Origin: Minisyncoccota bacterium
GTDB lineage: Bacteria > Patescibacteriota > Minisyncoccia > Phycocordibacterales > UBA9973
NCBI GenBank assembly: GCA_018061145.1
Contig: JAGOUR010000006.1
Coordinates: 1-57,020 of the forward strand
DNA length: 57,020 nt
Direction of reading: 5' to 3'
Shown piece after piece: positions 15,378 to 22,869 of this stretch (position 1 is the first letter of the stretch; every line of letters begins with the position of its first letter). The translations under genes were made by a program, and so were the position numbers. The notes beneath the pieces were generated by a model. The model saw nothing but the letters and a program-made list of their open reading frames with translations. It did not search any database and was not told the origin of the DNA.

Positions 15378-16239
15378 ATTTCTGCCAGAGATTTACTCCA
15401 TCAGTATTAAATTCAATAGTACCCTCTTTAAAAGTAGATATATGAGGAATATTTAAATTATTCAATCTATCCATAACATCGGGATGTGGGTGTCCATATT
15501 TATTATTGAGTCCCGCAGAGATAATCGCATACGATGGAGATATCGCAGATAACCATGCGGATCCCGATGATGTATTTGAACCATGATGCCCCAATTTTAA
15601 AATACTAGATTTCAAATCTGTCTTATTCTCATTTTGCAGAATTATATTCTCAGTGTACAAAGTAGCATCCCCTGTGAGCATAACAGAATGATCACCATAA
15701 ACAAGACGGCCGACAACAGAGCCATCGTTAGTCTTCATCTTGGAAACATCCCTATCGGGGAAAAGTATATCTATATAAATATTTTCTTTTTCATCTATGA
15801 CGATATGCATACCCTTTTTAGCAATATCCTTTTTTATGCCCTTATCTATTATTTTTTCCTGTAAAGTTTTATAGATTTTAGTCTCACCCTTGTATCCATT
15901 TTCTAAAATTGTCGAGACCGTATAATTATCGATCACACTATTTAGACCTCCTACATGATCCGCATCTGCGTGCGTAGCTATGAGCATATCTATAGATTTA
16001 TCAAATACAGGCATCACATCAGAGAGGACCGGTAATATCCGAGCATCCGGACCACCGTCTACTAGCACTTGCCTACCGTTTGGAGCTTCGATATAAATAG
16101 AGTCCCCCTGCCCTACATCCAAAAATACTATTTTAAGGTAAGAGCTATTTTCACCATTGGTATTACGAGCATAAAAACCAGATAAAATAAGGATTATCGA
16201 AAGTATTGAGATATAAAAATGTTTCCTATTGAGCCTCAT
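15376..16239 (-). CDS. ComEC/Rec2-like metallo-beta-lactamase-fold hydrolase
   Basis: 287 residues. An N-terminal hydrophobic helix (YISILSIILILSGFY) is followed by a metallo-beta-lactamase domain with FLDVGQGDSIYIE, the metal motif THADADHVGG near residue 90, and KLGHHGSNTSS near residue 217. These match the C-terminal domain of ComEC, which is thought to degrade the non-transported DNA strand in natural competence. Here the domain is membrane-tethered and stands alone, without the ComEC channel. Type IV pilus genes elsewhere in the window make a DNA-uptake link plausible but unproven. Confidence 0.88.
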   Translation of the reverse strand: MRLNRKHFYISILSIILILSGFYARNTNGENSSYLKIVFLDVGQGDSIYIEAPNGRQVLVDGGPDARILPVLSDVMPVFDKSIDMLIATHADADHVGGLNSVIDNYTVSTILENGYKGETKIYKTLQEKIIDKGIKKDIAKKGMHIVIDEKENIYIDILFPDRDVSKMKTNDGSVVGRLVYGDHSVMLTGDATLYTENIILQNENKTDLKSSILKLGHHGSNTSSGSAWLSAISPSYAIISAGLNNKYGHPHPDVMDRLNNLNIPHISTFKEGTIEFNTDGVNLWQK

Positions 16240-16276
16240 GGTATACTCTATATATTAACATGTAATATTTAAATCG

Positions 16277-16882
16277 ATGGAAAAATTTACTGAAAAAACT
16301 TTCAATATAGGAGAGCTCGTAGGAATCGGAGCAAAAAATATAGAGGAGCATCTAAAACTGTATAAAGGCTATGTGACCAATACAAACAGTGTTATCGAAA
16401 AAATTAGTAGCCTAAGCCAGGGATTTTTCCGAGATGGAGAGGATAACGGATATCTGATAGCTGAACTATTCCGCCGTTTTTCTTTTGAGTACAACGGAAT
16501 GAGAAACCATGAAGTATATTTTAGCTCCCTATCTGGCGGAGCAAGAGCATTGAACCCAGAGAGTGACCTAGCAAAGCAAATCACAAAAGAATGTATGTCA
16601 CTTGAAATATTCCTGATGGGATTCAAGAATATGGCATTGACTCGTGGTGTTGGCTGGGCAGTGCTATGGTACGACAAAAAAGACAAGAGACTGATCGCAT
16701 CATGGGTAGACGAGCAACACATAGGTCAGCTAAATGGCTGCGAGATGATACTAGCATTGGATATGTGGGAACATGCATATGTATATGACTACGCAACGAG
16801 TGAAAAGAAAAAGTATATTGATGCATTCTTTGCTAATTTGAACTGGTCTGTAATTGAAGAGAATTTTAAAAACGCACAATAA
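16277..16882 (+). CDS. sod: Iron/manganese superoxide dismutase
   Basis: 201 residues, normal for the Fe/Mn family. Likely metal ligands are His in the first helical motif (NIEEHLKLYKGYV), His in NGMRNHEVYF, and Asp and His in LALDMWEHAYVYDY. The N-terminal motif lacks the usual PLPY start and the HHGKHH run, and is shortened by about one residue relative to E. coli SodB, as in other CPR versions. It converts superoxide to peroxide and oxygen in the cytoplasm. It is followed 2 bases later by ruvA, so the two are probably co-transcribed. Confidence 0.88.
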   Translation: MEKFTEKTFNIGELVGIGAKNIEEHLKLYKGYVTNTNSVIEKISSLSQGFFRDGEDNGYLIAELFRRFSFEYNGMRNHEVYFSSLSGGARALNPESDLAKQITKECMSLEIFLMGFKNMALTRGVGWAVLWYDKKDKRLIASWVDEQHIGQLNGCEMILALDMWEHAYVYDYATSEKKKYIDAFFANLNWSVIEENFKNAQ

Positions 16883-16884
16883 TT

Positions 16885-17463
16885 ATGATCGCACATCTGA
16901 CAGGAACAATTTTATACACGACAGACAAATACACTATCATCGATGTAAATGGTGTAGGTTATAAAGTATTCTTATCTACTACAAACATAGCATCTTGCGA
17001 TACTGGCTCAGAAAAGAAATTCTGGATTTATACAGCCGTCCGAGAGACAGCACTTGATCTATATGGATTTGAAAGTATAAATGAGATGAATTTCTTTGAG
17101 CTACTACTCGATGTTTCTGGTATCGGACCAAAGGGCGCACTAGGTATACTATCCATAGCATCTATCGACTCCCTACAGAGAGCTATAGCTACAGGAGATA
17201 CAGGATACCTAACAAAGGTATCTGGTATCGGACGAAAAACAGCGGAGAAAATCGTGATCGAATTGCGAGACAAACTCAAAGCTCATGCAGGTGTCGATGG
17301 TACGTCTGGAGGATTACGTGAAGAGAGTGACATGATTGAGGCCCTCAAGTCCCTAGGATACAGCCAGAATGAAGCTCGGGATGCATTAAAACAAATCCCC
17401 TCTTCTGTCACAGATATGAATGGCAAAATAAAAGAAGCACTCAAGATCCTCAGTGGAAAATAA
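16885..17463 (+). CDS. ruvA: Holliday junction DNA helicase subunit RuvA
   Basis: 192 residues, full length. The N-terminal OB domain begins MIAHLTGTILYTTDKYTIIDVNGVGY. Two helix-hairpin-helix motifs follow (LLDVSGIGPKGALGIL, then LTKVSGIGRKTAEKIVIEL), and then the C-terminal domain that contacts RuvB (ALKSLGYSQNEARDAL). RuvA binds the four-way junction and positions two RuvB rings for branch migration. RuvB (31783) and RuvC (33520) are present but unlinked. A strong terminator follows directly. Confidence 0.95.
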   Translation: MIAHLTGTILYTTDKYTIIDVNGVGYKVFLSTTNIASCDTGSEKKFWIYTAVRETALDLYGFESINEMNFFELLLDVSGIGPKGALGILSIASIDSLQRAIATGDTGYLTKVSGIGRKTAEKIVIELRDKLKAHAGVDGTSGGLREESDMIEALKSLGYSQNEARDALKQIPSSVTDMNGKIKEALKILSGK

Positions 17464-17496
17464 AAAACCTTACAGGTCGGACCTGTAAGGTTTTTT
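17462..17496. terminator. Bidirectional terminator after ruvA
   Basis: AAAAAACCTTACAGGT, loop CGG, ACCTGTAAGGTTTTTT: a perfect 16-bp stem that also ends the convergent membrane-protein gene. Confidence 0.93.
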
Positions 17497-17498
17497 AT

Positions 17499-17900
17499 TT
17501 ATTTTGCCAATATTCTACCTCTGACAGTTTTCACAGAAAGATAAATAGCCAAGAAAAAGAAAACTGCCATTATTTGATTTATCCAATAGAAATAAAAGTG
17601 CAGAGGGACATCGAGAGATAAATTCATATAGGTATAAACTGCATAGTACTCAAAAGCTATAAAAGCGAGCACCGCAACAATTGTATCCACATATATGATC
17701 CACTTTTGTGCTGGGTTCAAAAATCCACCTAATACAGCCAGTGCTACGATAGATATAATAGATACTGTTATAGGCACACTTACCAGTTCATTAAAAACTG
17801 GCAAGGTAGATACCATCATAAGACCAGTCAATACAAATAATATTCGAATACGATCCCCGTGATAATGATATGATATTTGTTTTTCTTGTGTTGTTTCCAT
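17499..17900 (-). CDS. Four-helix membrane protein, unknown
   Basis: 133 residues from METTQEKQISYHYHGDRIRI. A longer ORF begins at 17927, but a TATAAT box (17912-17907) lies exactly 6 nt before the ATG at 17900, so I chose that start and infer a leaderless mRNA. Four hydrophobic segments with a conserved LNPAQKWIIYVDTIVAV in the second loop. It resembles a recurrent uncharacterised CPR membrane protein family. No catalytic motif is visible. Confidence 0.72.
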   Translation of the reverse strand: METTQEKQISYHYHGDRIRILFVLTGLMMVSTLPVFNELVSVPITVSIISIVALAVLGGFLNPAQKWIIYVDTIVAVLAFIAFEYYAVYTYMNLSLDVPLHFYFYWINQIMAVFFFLAIYLSVKTVRGRILAK

Positions 17901-17965
17901 ATTCATATTATACCCCCACAGACACATAATGTTAATTCATAGGTGCTATGCTATAATCGCCTCGT

Positions 17966-18898
17966 ATGCCAGAACTACCAGAAGTCACTACAACTGTAAA
18001 TGGATTGCAGAGGGTCCTACCAGGGATCACTATTACCGATGTGTGGACAGATCTAGCCAAAGAGAACCAGAGCTACAAGCAATTCCTAAACACTATAAAG
18101 GATGCTGTTTTCTATAAAAAATTCAAGAAGCAGGTCGTAGGTACAAAAGTCAAAAAAGTAGAACGCCGTGCAAAGAATATTTTGATCCATCTAGAAAACG
18201 GCAACACCATATTGATACACATGAAGATGACCGGACACATCATCTATGGTAAGTATGCCTATAACAAAAAAGAAAATAAGTGGGCCCCAGACAAAGATGA
18301 GAGAGCAGAGCTTCATGACCCTTACAATAGATTCATACATGTGGTATTTGAGCTTTCAAATGGTAAGCACTTTGTATTCTGTGATTCGAGAAAGTTTGGC
18401 AAAGTCACCCTACTCCCTACTGTCGACATACATGACAGCATCCACCTGGCAGGTACGGGACCAGAGCCATTGGATAAAGATTTTAGTTTTGAAAAATTCA
18501 AAGAGTGCATTACAAAAAAGAAAAATCAGAAAATCAAAACAGTACTAATGGACCCGTACACCATAGCCGGTATCGGAAATATATATTCAGATGAGATGCT
18601 ATGGATGTCCGGAATTCACCCAGAGACAAAACCAGAAGATATCCCAGATAAAAAATTACGAGAGCTGTATCGCTACATGCAGGATGTACTACTAAAAGGC
18701 ATAGACTTCGGCGGAGATTCTATGAGTGACTACAGGGACATCGATGGAAAACGCGGGGAATTCCAGAATCATCACAATGTCTATCGCAGAATAAAACAAA
18801 AATGTGGCAAGAAAAAATGCGATGGTGTTATAATAAGAAAATCGGTCGGAGCCCGCAATGCGCACTTCTGCCCAGTACACCAAGTTCTGTATAAATAA
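17966..18898 (+). CDS. mutM: Formamidopyrimidine-DNA glycosylase (Fpg/MutM)
   Basis: 310 residues, slightly longer than E. coli MutM. The N-terminus PELPEV carries the catalytic Pro and Glu exposed after Met removal. The helix-two-turn-helix is TIAGIGNIYSDEMLWMSGIHP around residues 197-217. The C-terminal zinc finger is unusual: C-x4-C-x16-C-x2-H (KCGKKKC and FCPVH) in place of the common four-Cys form. The enzyme removes 8-oxoguanine and ring-opened purines, with AP-lyase activity. It is transcribed from a TATAAT 8 nt before the ATG. Palindromic element A begins 11 bp after its stop. Confidence 0.93.
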   Translation: MPELPEVTTTVNGLQRVLPGITITDVWTDLAKENQSYKQFLNTIKDAVFYKKFKKQVVGTKVKKVERRAKNILIHLENGNTILIHMKMTGHIIYGKYAYNKKENKWAPDKDERAELHDPYNRFIHVVFELSNGKHFVFCDSRKFGKVTLLPTVDIHDSIHLAGTGPEPLDKDFSFEKFKECITKKKNQKIKTVLMDPYTIAGIGNIYSDEMLWMSGIHPETKPEDIPDKKLRELYRYMQDVLLKGIDFGGDSMSDYRDIDGKRGEFQNHHNVYRRIKQKCGKKKCDGVIIRKSVGARNAHFCPVHQVLYK

Positions 18899-18908
18899 GT
18901 GGATATGA

Positions 18909-19030
18909 ATCCCGTACGAAATGTGTTTGTCATATTTTTTACGGATTTCAAAAATATAAATTTATTAATCTTTATAATGATAACTATAATTTAATACGGA
19001 AATGTAAACATTTCCTATTTCGTACGGGAT
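18909..19030 (+). repeat. Palindromic start-codon element A (122 bp)
   Basis: Terminal inverted repeats ATCCCGTACGAAAT (18909-18922) and ATTTCGTACGGGAT (19017-19030), a perfect 14-bp match. Inside are an ACGGATTT motif, a TATAAT at 18985-18990 and a hairpin GGAAATGT-AA-ACATTTCC (18998-19015). The last two bases plus the next G form the ATG of the small gene at 19029. It is most similar to element B at 46308, but both arms differ from B by one compensating base. Confidence 0.9.
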
Positions 19031-19199
19031 GAAAAATAAAAATTTAAAAAACAAAGGTTCGTCAGATTTAGGATTACTATTTATTGTGGTCTTGATACTT
19101 TTTCTTTTATGGATTTTTACAGGAGGAACAAACAGGCCAGAAACCCAGGAAGATTTATTTATGAAAAATCCAATAGAAAGATTAGATGTGACACCGTAG
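19029..19199 (+). CDS. 56-residue single-pass membrane miniprotein
   Basis: The ATG is made by the right end of element A. The reading frame encodes a basic N-terminus (MKNKNLKNKGSSDLG), one hydrophobic helix (LLFIVVLILFLLWIF), then TGGTNRPETQEDLFMKNPIE and a short tail, stopping one base before the convergent TrmH-family gene. The helix preceded by Lys/Asn is typical of a real membrane-anchored miniprotein. The fact that the other four elements of this family also end in a gene's ATG supports translation. I do not recognise the family. Confidence 0.68.
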   Translation: MKNKNLKNKGSSDLGLLFIVVLILFLLWIFTGGTNRPETQEDLFMKNPIERLDVTP

Positions 19200-19679
19200 T
19201 TAGCCGAGGACCTGGAACAATACAACTCCACAAGCGACAGAGACATTTAATGATTCTTTTTTCCCGTGCATAGGAATCTCGACGATAACATCGGCGAGAT
19301 TTTTTATTTTCTCTGGTAGCCCTACTGTCTCCTCCCCTACAACAAAAACCATCTTATTAACTTTTTTTACTTTTTTAAAATTCGTAGAATTTTTATCTTG
19401 CTCTATCGCACAAATGGTAAATCCATCTTTTATTAATTTTTTCAAAAGAGGAACGAGTTCTTTTTTGTATTCCCATGGAATCCAAGTCTCGGCACCTAGT
19501 GCTGATTTTGCGATATCTTTTTGAATGCGACCAAATTTATCTGAGGGACAAGGAGTCACCCCCGTGATATAAATCCTAGAAATTCCCACCCCATCTGCAG
19601 TACGAAAAAGAGCTCCTACATTAAGAGCTGACCTTATATCCGGCAGGATTAATATATATTCTTTTTCTGAGTTCTTCAC
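19200..19679 (-). CDS. TrmH/SpoU-family RNA 2'-O-ribose methyltransferase
   Basis: 159 residues, the compact SPOUT form. The three SpoU motifs are present: LNVGALFRTADG near residue 17, VFVVGEETVGLP near residue 113, and IPMHGKKESLNVSVACGVVLF near the C-terminus, the last two forming the trefoil knot that binds SAM. These enzymes methylate the ribose of tRNA or rRNA nucleotides. Whether the target is tRNA (TrmH/TrmL-like) or rRNA cannot be decided. It directly follows tRNA-Lys on the same strand. Confidence 0.9.
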   Translation of the reverse strand: MKNSEKEYILILPDIRSALNVGALFRTADGVGISRIYITGVTPCPSDKFGRIQKDIAKSALGAETWIPWEYKKELVPLLKKLIKDGFTICAIEQDKNSTNFKKVKKVNKMVFVVGEETVGLPEKIKNLADVIVEIPMHGKKESLNVSVACGVVLFQVLG

Positions 19680-19683
19680 TTTG

Positions 19684-19756
19684 TGCCCTCGGTAGGAATC
19701 GAACCTACGACCATCTCCTTAAAAGGGAGCTGCTCTACCGACTGAGCTACGAGGGC
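19684..19756 (-). tRNA. tRNA-Lys (anticodon TTT)
   Basis: Reverse-strand cloverleaf with acceptor GCCCTCG/CGAGGGC, D-stem GCTC/GAGC, anticodon loop CTTTTAA and T-arm GTAGG/CCTAC. TTT reads both lysine codons. CCA is not encoded. The TrmH-family gene starts 4 bases downstream, so the two may be co-transcribed and separated by tRNA 3' processing. Confidence 0.95.
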
Positions 19757-19782
19757 ATTTATTTAACACTTACCTAACAACT

Positions 19783-19825
19783 TCGCTTTGCGGTTGAACC
19801 CGCTACGACAAAGCTACAAGGGCAT
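19783..19825 (-). pseudogene. tRNA-Lys-like 5' remnant
   Basis: On the minus strand, the stretch starting at 19825 reads ATGCCCTTGTAGCTTTGTCG then TAGCGG. It aligns with the first part of tRNA-Lys (ATGCCCTCGTAGCTCAGTCG) at most positions. After the D-arm it jumps to a GGTTCAACC T-arm-like hairpin. No complete cloverleaf can form. It lies just upstream of the intact tRNA-Lys, as the tRNA-Ser fragment lies upstream of tRNA-Ser. Confidence 0.5.
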
Positions 19826-19880
19826 ACCCAATAAATTAACATATTTTGGGTATATTCACAAGTTTTTTAGAAAACAATAG

Positions 19881-21701
19881 CTATTCAACCCTCCCCAACT
19901 TATCCACCCCAGTTATATGTAGCTCTGTGATCGCACGAGTTAGAGATACGTACAAGAGGTCTTTTTGAATCTTCTTCCTCTCTTCTATATGCTCTGGAGA
20001 GACATCAACATGATGAGTCACACTAAACATACAATCTCGTACACCTACGACAAAGACCAAGTCAAACTCGACACCCTGGGACTCATACATAGTTAATACA
20101 TGAATGTTTTTATTCTCATTAAATTCCGTTTTAAATAAAGTCAGATAAGATTCATCTTTTGAGATTATCCCAATGCTTCCCTCTTTGTATCCAGCTATAT
20201 GATCCCTAATATATGAAACCTCTTCTTCTTTTGAATTTATTATCTTTTCTACAACATTAGGTCCATCTTTGACTTCTTTTGGTATTTCTACCTTGTAGCC
20301 CAGACCTTGAATAAACAAAAGAATGTTTTTCGTATTTCGATATACTTTGTTTAGTTTAATATTTCTATCAGGTTGAACTATCTCTCCAAAATCTTCTAAT
20401 TTCTTAAGAGTTCCAAGTTTCACTTGCTGTGCTATATCCCCTACATACACAGTGGAGTCGGTATTCTTGTCAAGGCACGCCTTCATAATACTTAGCTGTT
20501 CGGGAAGATAATTTTGGAATTCATCAACAATAATCAAAGAGAATAGAATTTTTGTTTTTTTAATCTTAGTTACAATTTCGTCTTTTACAAATACATTGTA
20601 TTCTTTTTTCAGCTCAAAATTCTTGTTCTTTTCAAGATATGCTCGCAGCATAAATACCAAATCAAATCTGTCCAACTTTTTTTCTTTCTTTTGCTTTTCA
20701 AATAATTTAGAATTATTCGCAGAAAAATATTTCTCATAATTTAACTGCATTGTCTTAAAAATATTTTTACTCCAGAAGAGTACTGGATTAGATCTCAATG
20801 CTTGGAGTTTTTGATATTCGTACAAATCTTTCTTTTCTTCATCTTCTCCGTATCTATCTACATACGAATATTCTTTCAAATCCAAGGCCGTCATAGCCCA
20901 CTCGTAGAATGTAGTGATCTGTACATTGTTGATCCCTAGACCTGGTAGCAGTGTAGAAAAATATTTTTTTGTTCCCATATCTTGAACAAAAACAATAATA
21001 GATTCTGGTGGATAAAATTCTGAAGTATCTGGAGCCTGCGTCAGATATGCGACACGGTGCAGAGCCAGCGTCGTCTTACCAGATCCTGCTGGCCCAGATA
21101 TGACAAGTGGCCCCCTATGACTAGCACGGATTACTTGATCTTGCGCCTTTTCAATCTGCGCAACAATTTCCGGCAGAGCAAATTCAGATTTTTGTTTTGT
21201 AAAATGTTCCTGATATATCAAGTCGCGAGGTTTATCTAATTCTTCTCTGGAGAAAAATATCACATTGCCTCCTACTATCAAGTGTTGTTCTTTTTCTTTT
21301 ATAAATATTTTTTTACTTGTTCCATCTGGAAGCCTGTAGGACGCATCTCCAGGATTTTCAAAACGAATAGCGGCGACAGGAGAAACCCATGAATAAATAT
21401 TCTCTTCTGATAATTGATGCTTTGAAAGATAAAACTCTTTTTCCTCTTTCTTGTCATCCACAATTTTAAATTTATTGAAATACGGAGAACCTTCAAGATG
21501 CTCCAGCTCTACCACTCGAGTCTGTGCAGCAGCCCTCAGATTCATATATACAGCCTGGTCTTCAGGCTTCATGCGACCGAGTTCTTTTAGGCTTTTATTT
21601 GCCATAATTCTCGTGTTAACCAGCTTTTCACGCACCACACTCTGAACAAAAACAATATGCTTTCTAATGTTATTTAACAGATCTTCTTTATATTTTTCCA
21701 T
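19881..21701 (-). CDS. helD: HelD-like superfamily 1 helicase (RNA polymerase recycling factor type)
   Basis: 606 residues. The N-terminal coiled coil ends in HLEGSPYFNKF, a HelD hallmark, followed by YSWVSPVAAIRFENPGDASY, which matches the HelD 1A entry strand. Walker A is SGPAGSGKTTLALHRVAYL near residue 199, and Walker B is LIIVDEFQNYLPEQ. SF1 motifs YVGDIAQQVK, VYRNTKNI, YESQGVEFDLVFVVG and LLYVSLTRA complete the set. HelD proteins pull stalled RNA polymerase off nucleic acid. UvrD-type DNA repair is the alternative, but the N-terminal signature favours HelD. Upstream lies a possible transcription attenuator. Confidence 0.85.
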   Translation of the reverse strand: MEKYKEDLLNNIRKHIVFVQSVVREKLVNTRIMANKSLKELGRMKPEDQAVYMNLRAAAQTRVVELEHLEGSPYFNKFKIVDDKKEEKEFYLSKHQLSEENIYSWVSPVAAIRFENPGDASYRLPDGTSKKIFIKEKEQHLIVGGNVIFFSREELDKPRDLIYQEHFTKQKSEFALPEIVAQIEKAQDQVIRASHRGPLVISGPAGSGKTTLALHRVAYLTQAPDTSEFYPPESIIVFVQDMGTKKYFSTLLPGLGINNVQITTFYEWAMTALDLKEYSYVDRYGEDEEKKDLYEYQKLQALRSNPVLFWSKNIFKTMQLNYEKYFSANNSKLFEKQKKEKKLDRFDLVFMLRAYLEKNKNFELKKEYNVFVKDEIVTKIKKTKILFSLIIVDEFQNYLPEQLSIMKACLDKNTDSTVYVGDIAQQVKLGTLKKLEDFGEIVQPDRNIKLNKVYRNTKNILLFIQGLGYKVEIPKEVKDGPNVVEKIINSKEEEVSYIRDHIAGYKEGSIGIISKDESYLTLFKTEFNENKNIHVLTMYESQGVEFDLVFVVGVRDCMFSVTHHVDVSPEHIEERKKIQKDLLYVSLTRAITELHITGVDKLGRVE

Positions 21702-21711
21702 AATTTTGCAT

Positions 21712-21825
21712 TAAAAAAACCGCTTTGGGCGGTTACATGATGGTTCCTCGACTAATTTTATTTATATAATAATTAAACGTAAGTAACATAAAAAATATAT
21801 TATCAAATATACAAAATTAAAGCAA
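21712..21825 (-). promoter_or_regulatory. Promoter and attenuator-like leader of helD
   Basis: On the minus strand: TTGCTT (21825-21820), 17-nt spacer, TAATAT (21802-21797). Then comes an 18-codon ORF (21789-21733, beginning MLLTFNYYINK), and a hairpin AACCGC-CCAAA-GCGGTT followed by seven T (about 21735-21712), all before the helD ATG at 21701. The stop codon of the leader ORF (TAA) forms the first bases of the hairpin. An intrinsic terminator between promoter and gene is the layout of attenuation. Confidence 0.5.
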
Positions 21826-21841
21826 CACCATTATTGCCTTG

Positions 21842-22087
21842 TTGCATTTCACAACATCAATGCTGTATAATATAAACAAATGTTTTAATTCTGCAAGATA
21901 GAGGCAGAAAATATAGAGTGCGCAAAAAACACCCTAAACAGGAAAAATTTGTTATTTATGTTTCTCACGTTCTTTAATCAAACTATTATTAAATTAGTTT
22001 ACAATGTTCTTTTAGTGCTAATAGGCTAAAGGCCCAGGAGTTAGTTTTTATCAAATGATAAAGTTTAACTCCTAGGCCTTTTTTCTT
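21842..22087 (+). ncRNA. Candidate orphan non-coding RNA with promoter and terminator
   Basis: TTGCAT (21842-21847), 18-nt spacer, TATAAT (21866-21871), then about 205 nt and a strong terminator: AGGCCCAGGAGTTAG paired with CTAACTCCTAGGCC-like sequence around 22030-22078 and a TTTTTT tail. No ordinary gene lies in between, and the next gene (holA) is on the other strand. Within it are a TTCTGC/GCAGAA hairpin and a AAACTA/TAGTTT hairpin. One 23-codon ORF (21958-22029, MFLTFFNQTIIKLVYNVLLV..) is hydrophobic, so a small membrane peptide is the alternative. I saw no match to tmRNA, RNase P or SRP RNA signatures. Confidence 0.5.
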
Positions 22088-22119
22088 TGTCTGCTCCATA
22101 AAAAAATGGAACAAAATAT

Positions 22120-22749
22120 TTAAGACAAAGATTTCAAAATAAATTGTTCCAATCCTATCTTCATATCTATCTCCCCTGTGTGAGACTTGTGATATATATC
22201 TACGAGTTCCGATGACATATTTTTTAATTTATCATTTGAAAAATTCTTTGATCCGTTCATCAACAAAGTTTTTATCTTCCAAAAAATTACTCCAGAGATT
22301 GCCTCGGGGGCAGCATCATTTTCAATCGCCTGTATATACAGAGACCAAGCGCCGATCTTGTCACGACTGGCAAATGCATCTGTTATAGAAAATACATTAT
22401 AGGCTGGGACAGACTTTACTTCCTTGGCTTCAAATTTTTCTACAGACTCGACATACTTTTTATATTTCTTTTCTTCTGCTGCGAGCATCTTGTCCTCCAT
22501 TAATAAAAATGGTGTTTCAGATTTTTTCATCATTTCTAGCTCATCAACCGAAAGAGCATTTTCTTTTAGAAAATTTTCAACGACAATAGCTTTTGGCTCA
22601 CCAAATAGATTATTGCTCTGTACGTAGTCGAGGACAGATTCTTTCATTGCCCCCTCCCCTAACAAAAAAACAATTTCGTATTTTTTGAAATTCTTTTTTA
22701 TAGAAACTATTTTATTTTTTTGGTCATTGCCTGTGTACAGGTATATCAT
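22120..22749 (-). CDS. holA: DNA polymerase III delta subunit-like protein (HolA)
   Basis: 209 residues, much shorter than E. coli HolA (about 340). The start MIYLYTGNDQKNKIVSIKK matches the delta N-terminus without a P-loop. The middle has ENFLKENALSVDELEMMKKSETPFLLMEDK, and a C-terminal helical collar has AISGVIFWKIKTLLM and KSHTGEIDMKIGLEQFIL. Delta opens the sliding clamp in the clamp loader. The start codon is formed by the end of palindromic element E. Short delta proteins are usual in CPR genomes. The assignment is good but rests on weak similarity. Confidence 0.75.
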   Translation of the reverse strand: MIYLYTGNDQKNKIVSIKKNFKKYEIVFLLGEGAMKESVLDYVQSNNLFGEPKAIVVENFLKENALSVDELEMMKKSETPFLLMEDKMLAAEEKKYKKYVESVEKFEAKEVKSVPAYNVFSITDAFASRDKIGAWSLYIQAIENDAAPEAISGVIFWKIKTLLMNGSKNFSNDKLKNMSSELVDIYHKSHTGEIDMKIGLEQFILKSLS

Positions 22750-22869
22750 CCCGTTAGAAGCAGATACTCTTTAGAGTATCGTACATAACTTAACTAATAA
22801 AATCGAATATAATTAATATCTTAAAATAAAATCCGTAGCTAGAATAACATGTATGGCTTCTAACGGGAT
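22748..22869 (-). repeat. Palindromic start-codon element E (122 bp, divergent)
   Basis: Inverted repeats ATCCCGTTAGAAGC (22748-22761) and GCTTCTAACGGGAT (22856-22869), a perfect 14-bp match. An inner hairpin GATACTCT-TT-AGAGTATC (22763-22780) sits next to the downstream arm, in the position of the GGAAATGT hairpin in the other copies but with different sequence. On the minus strand the element carries ACGGATTT and ends in the ATG of holA (22749-22747). Its other end overlaps the TGA of the upstream methyltransferase gene, so it fills the whole gap between them. Confidence 0.88.

Noticed and set aside
21842-22087. tmRNA, RNase P RNA or SRP RNA
   Set aside because: The tRNA-like ends and tag frame of tmRNA, the conserved RNase P core and the SRP tetraloop region are not present.
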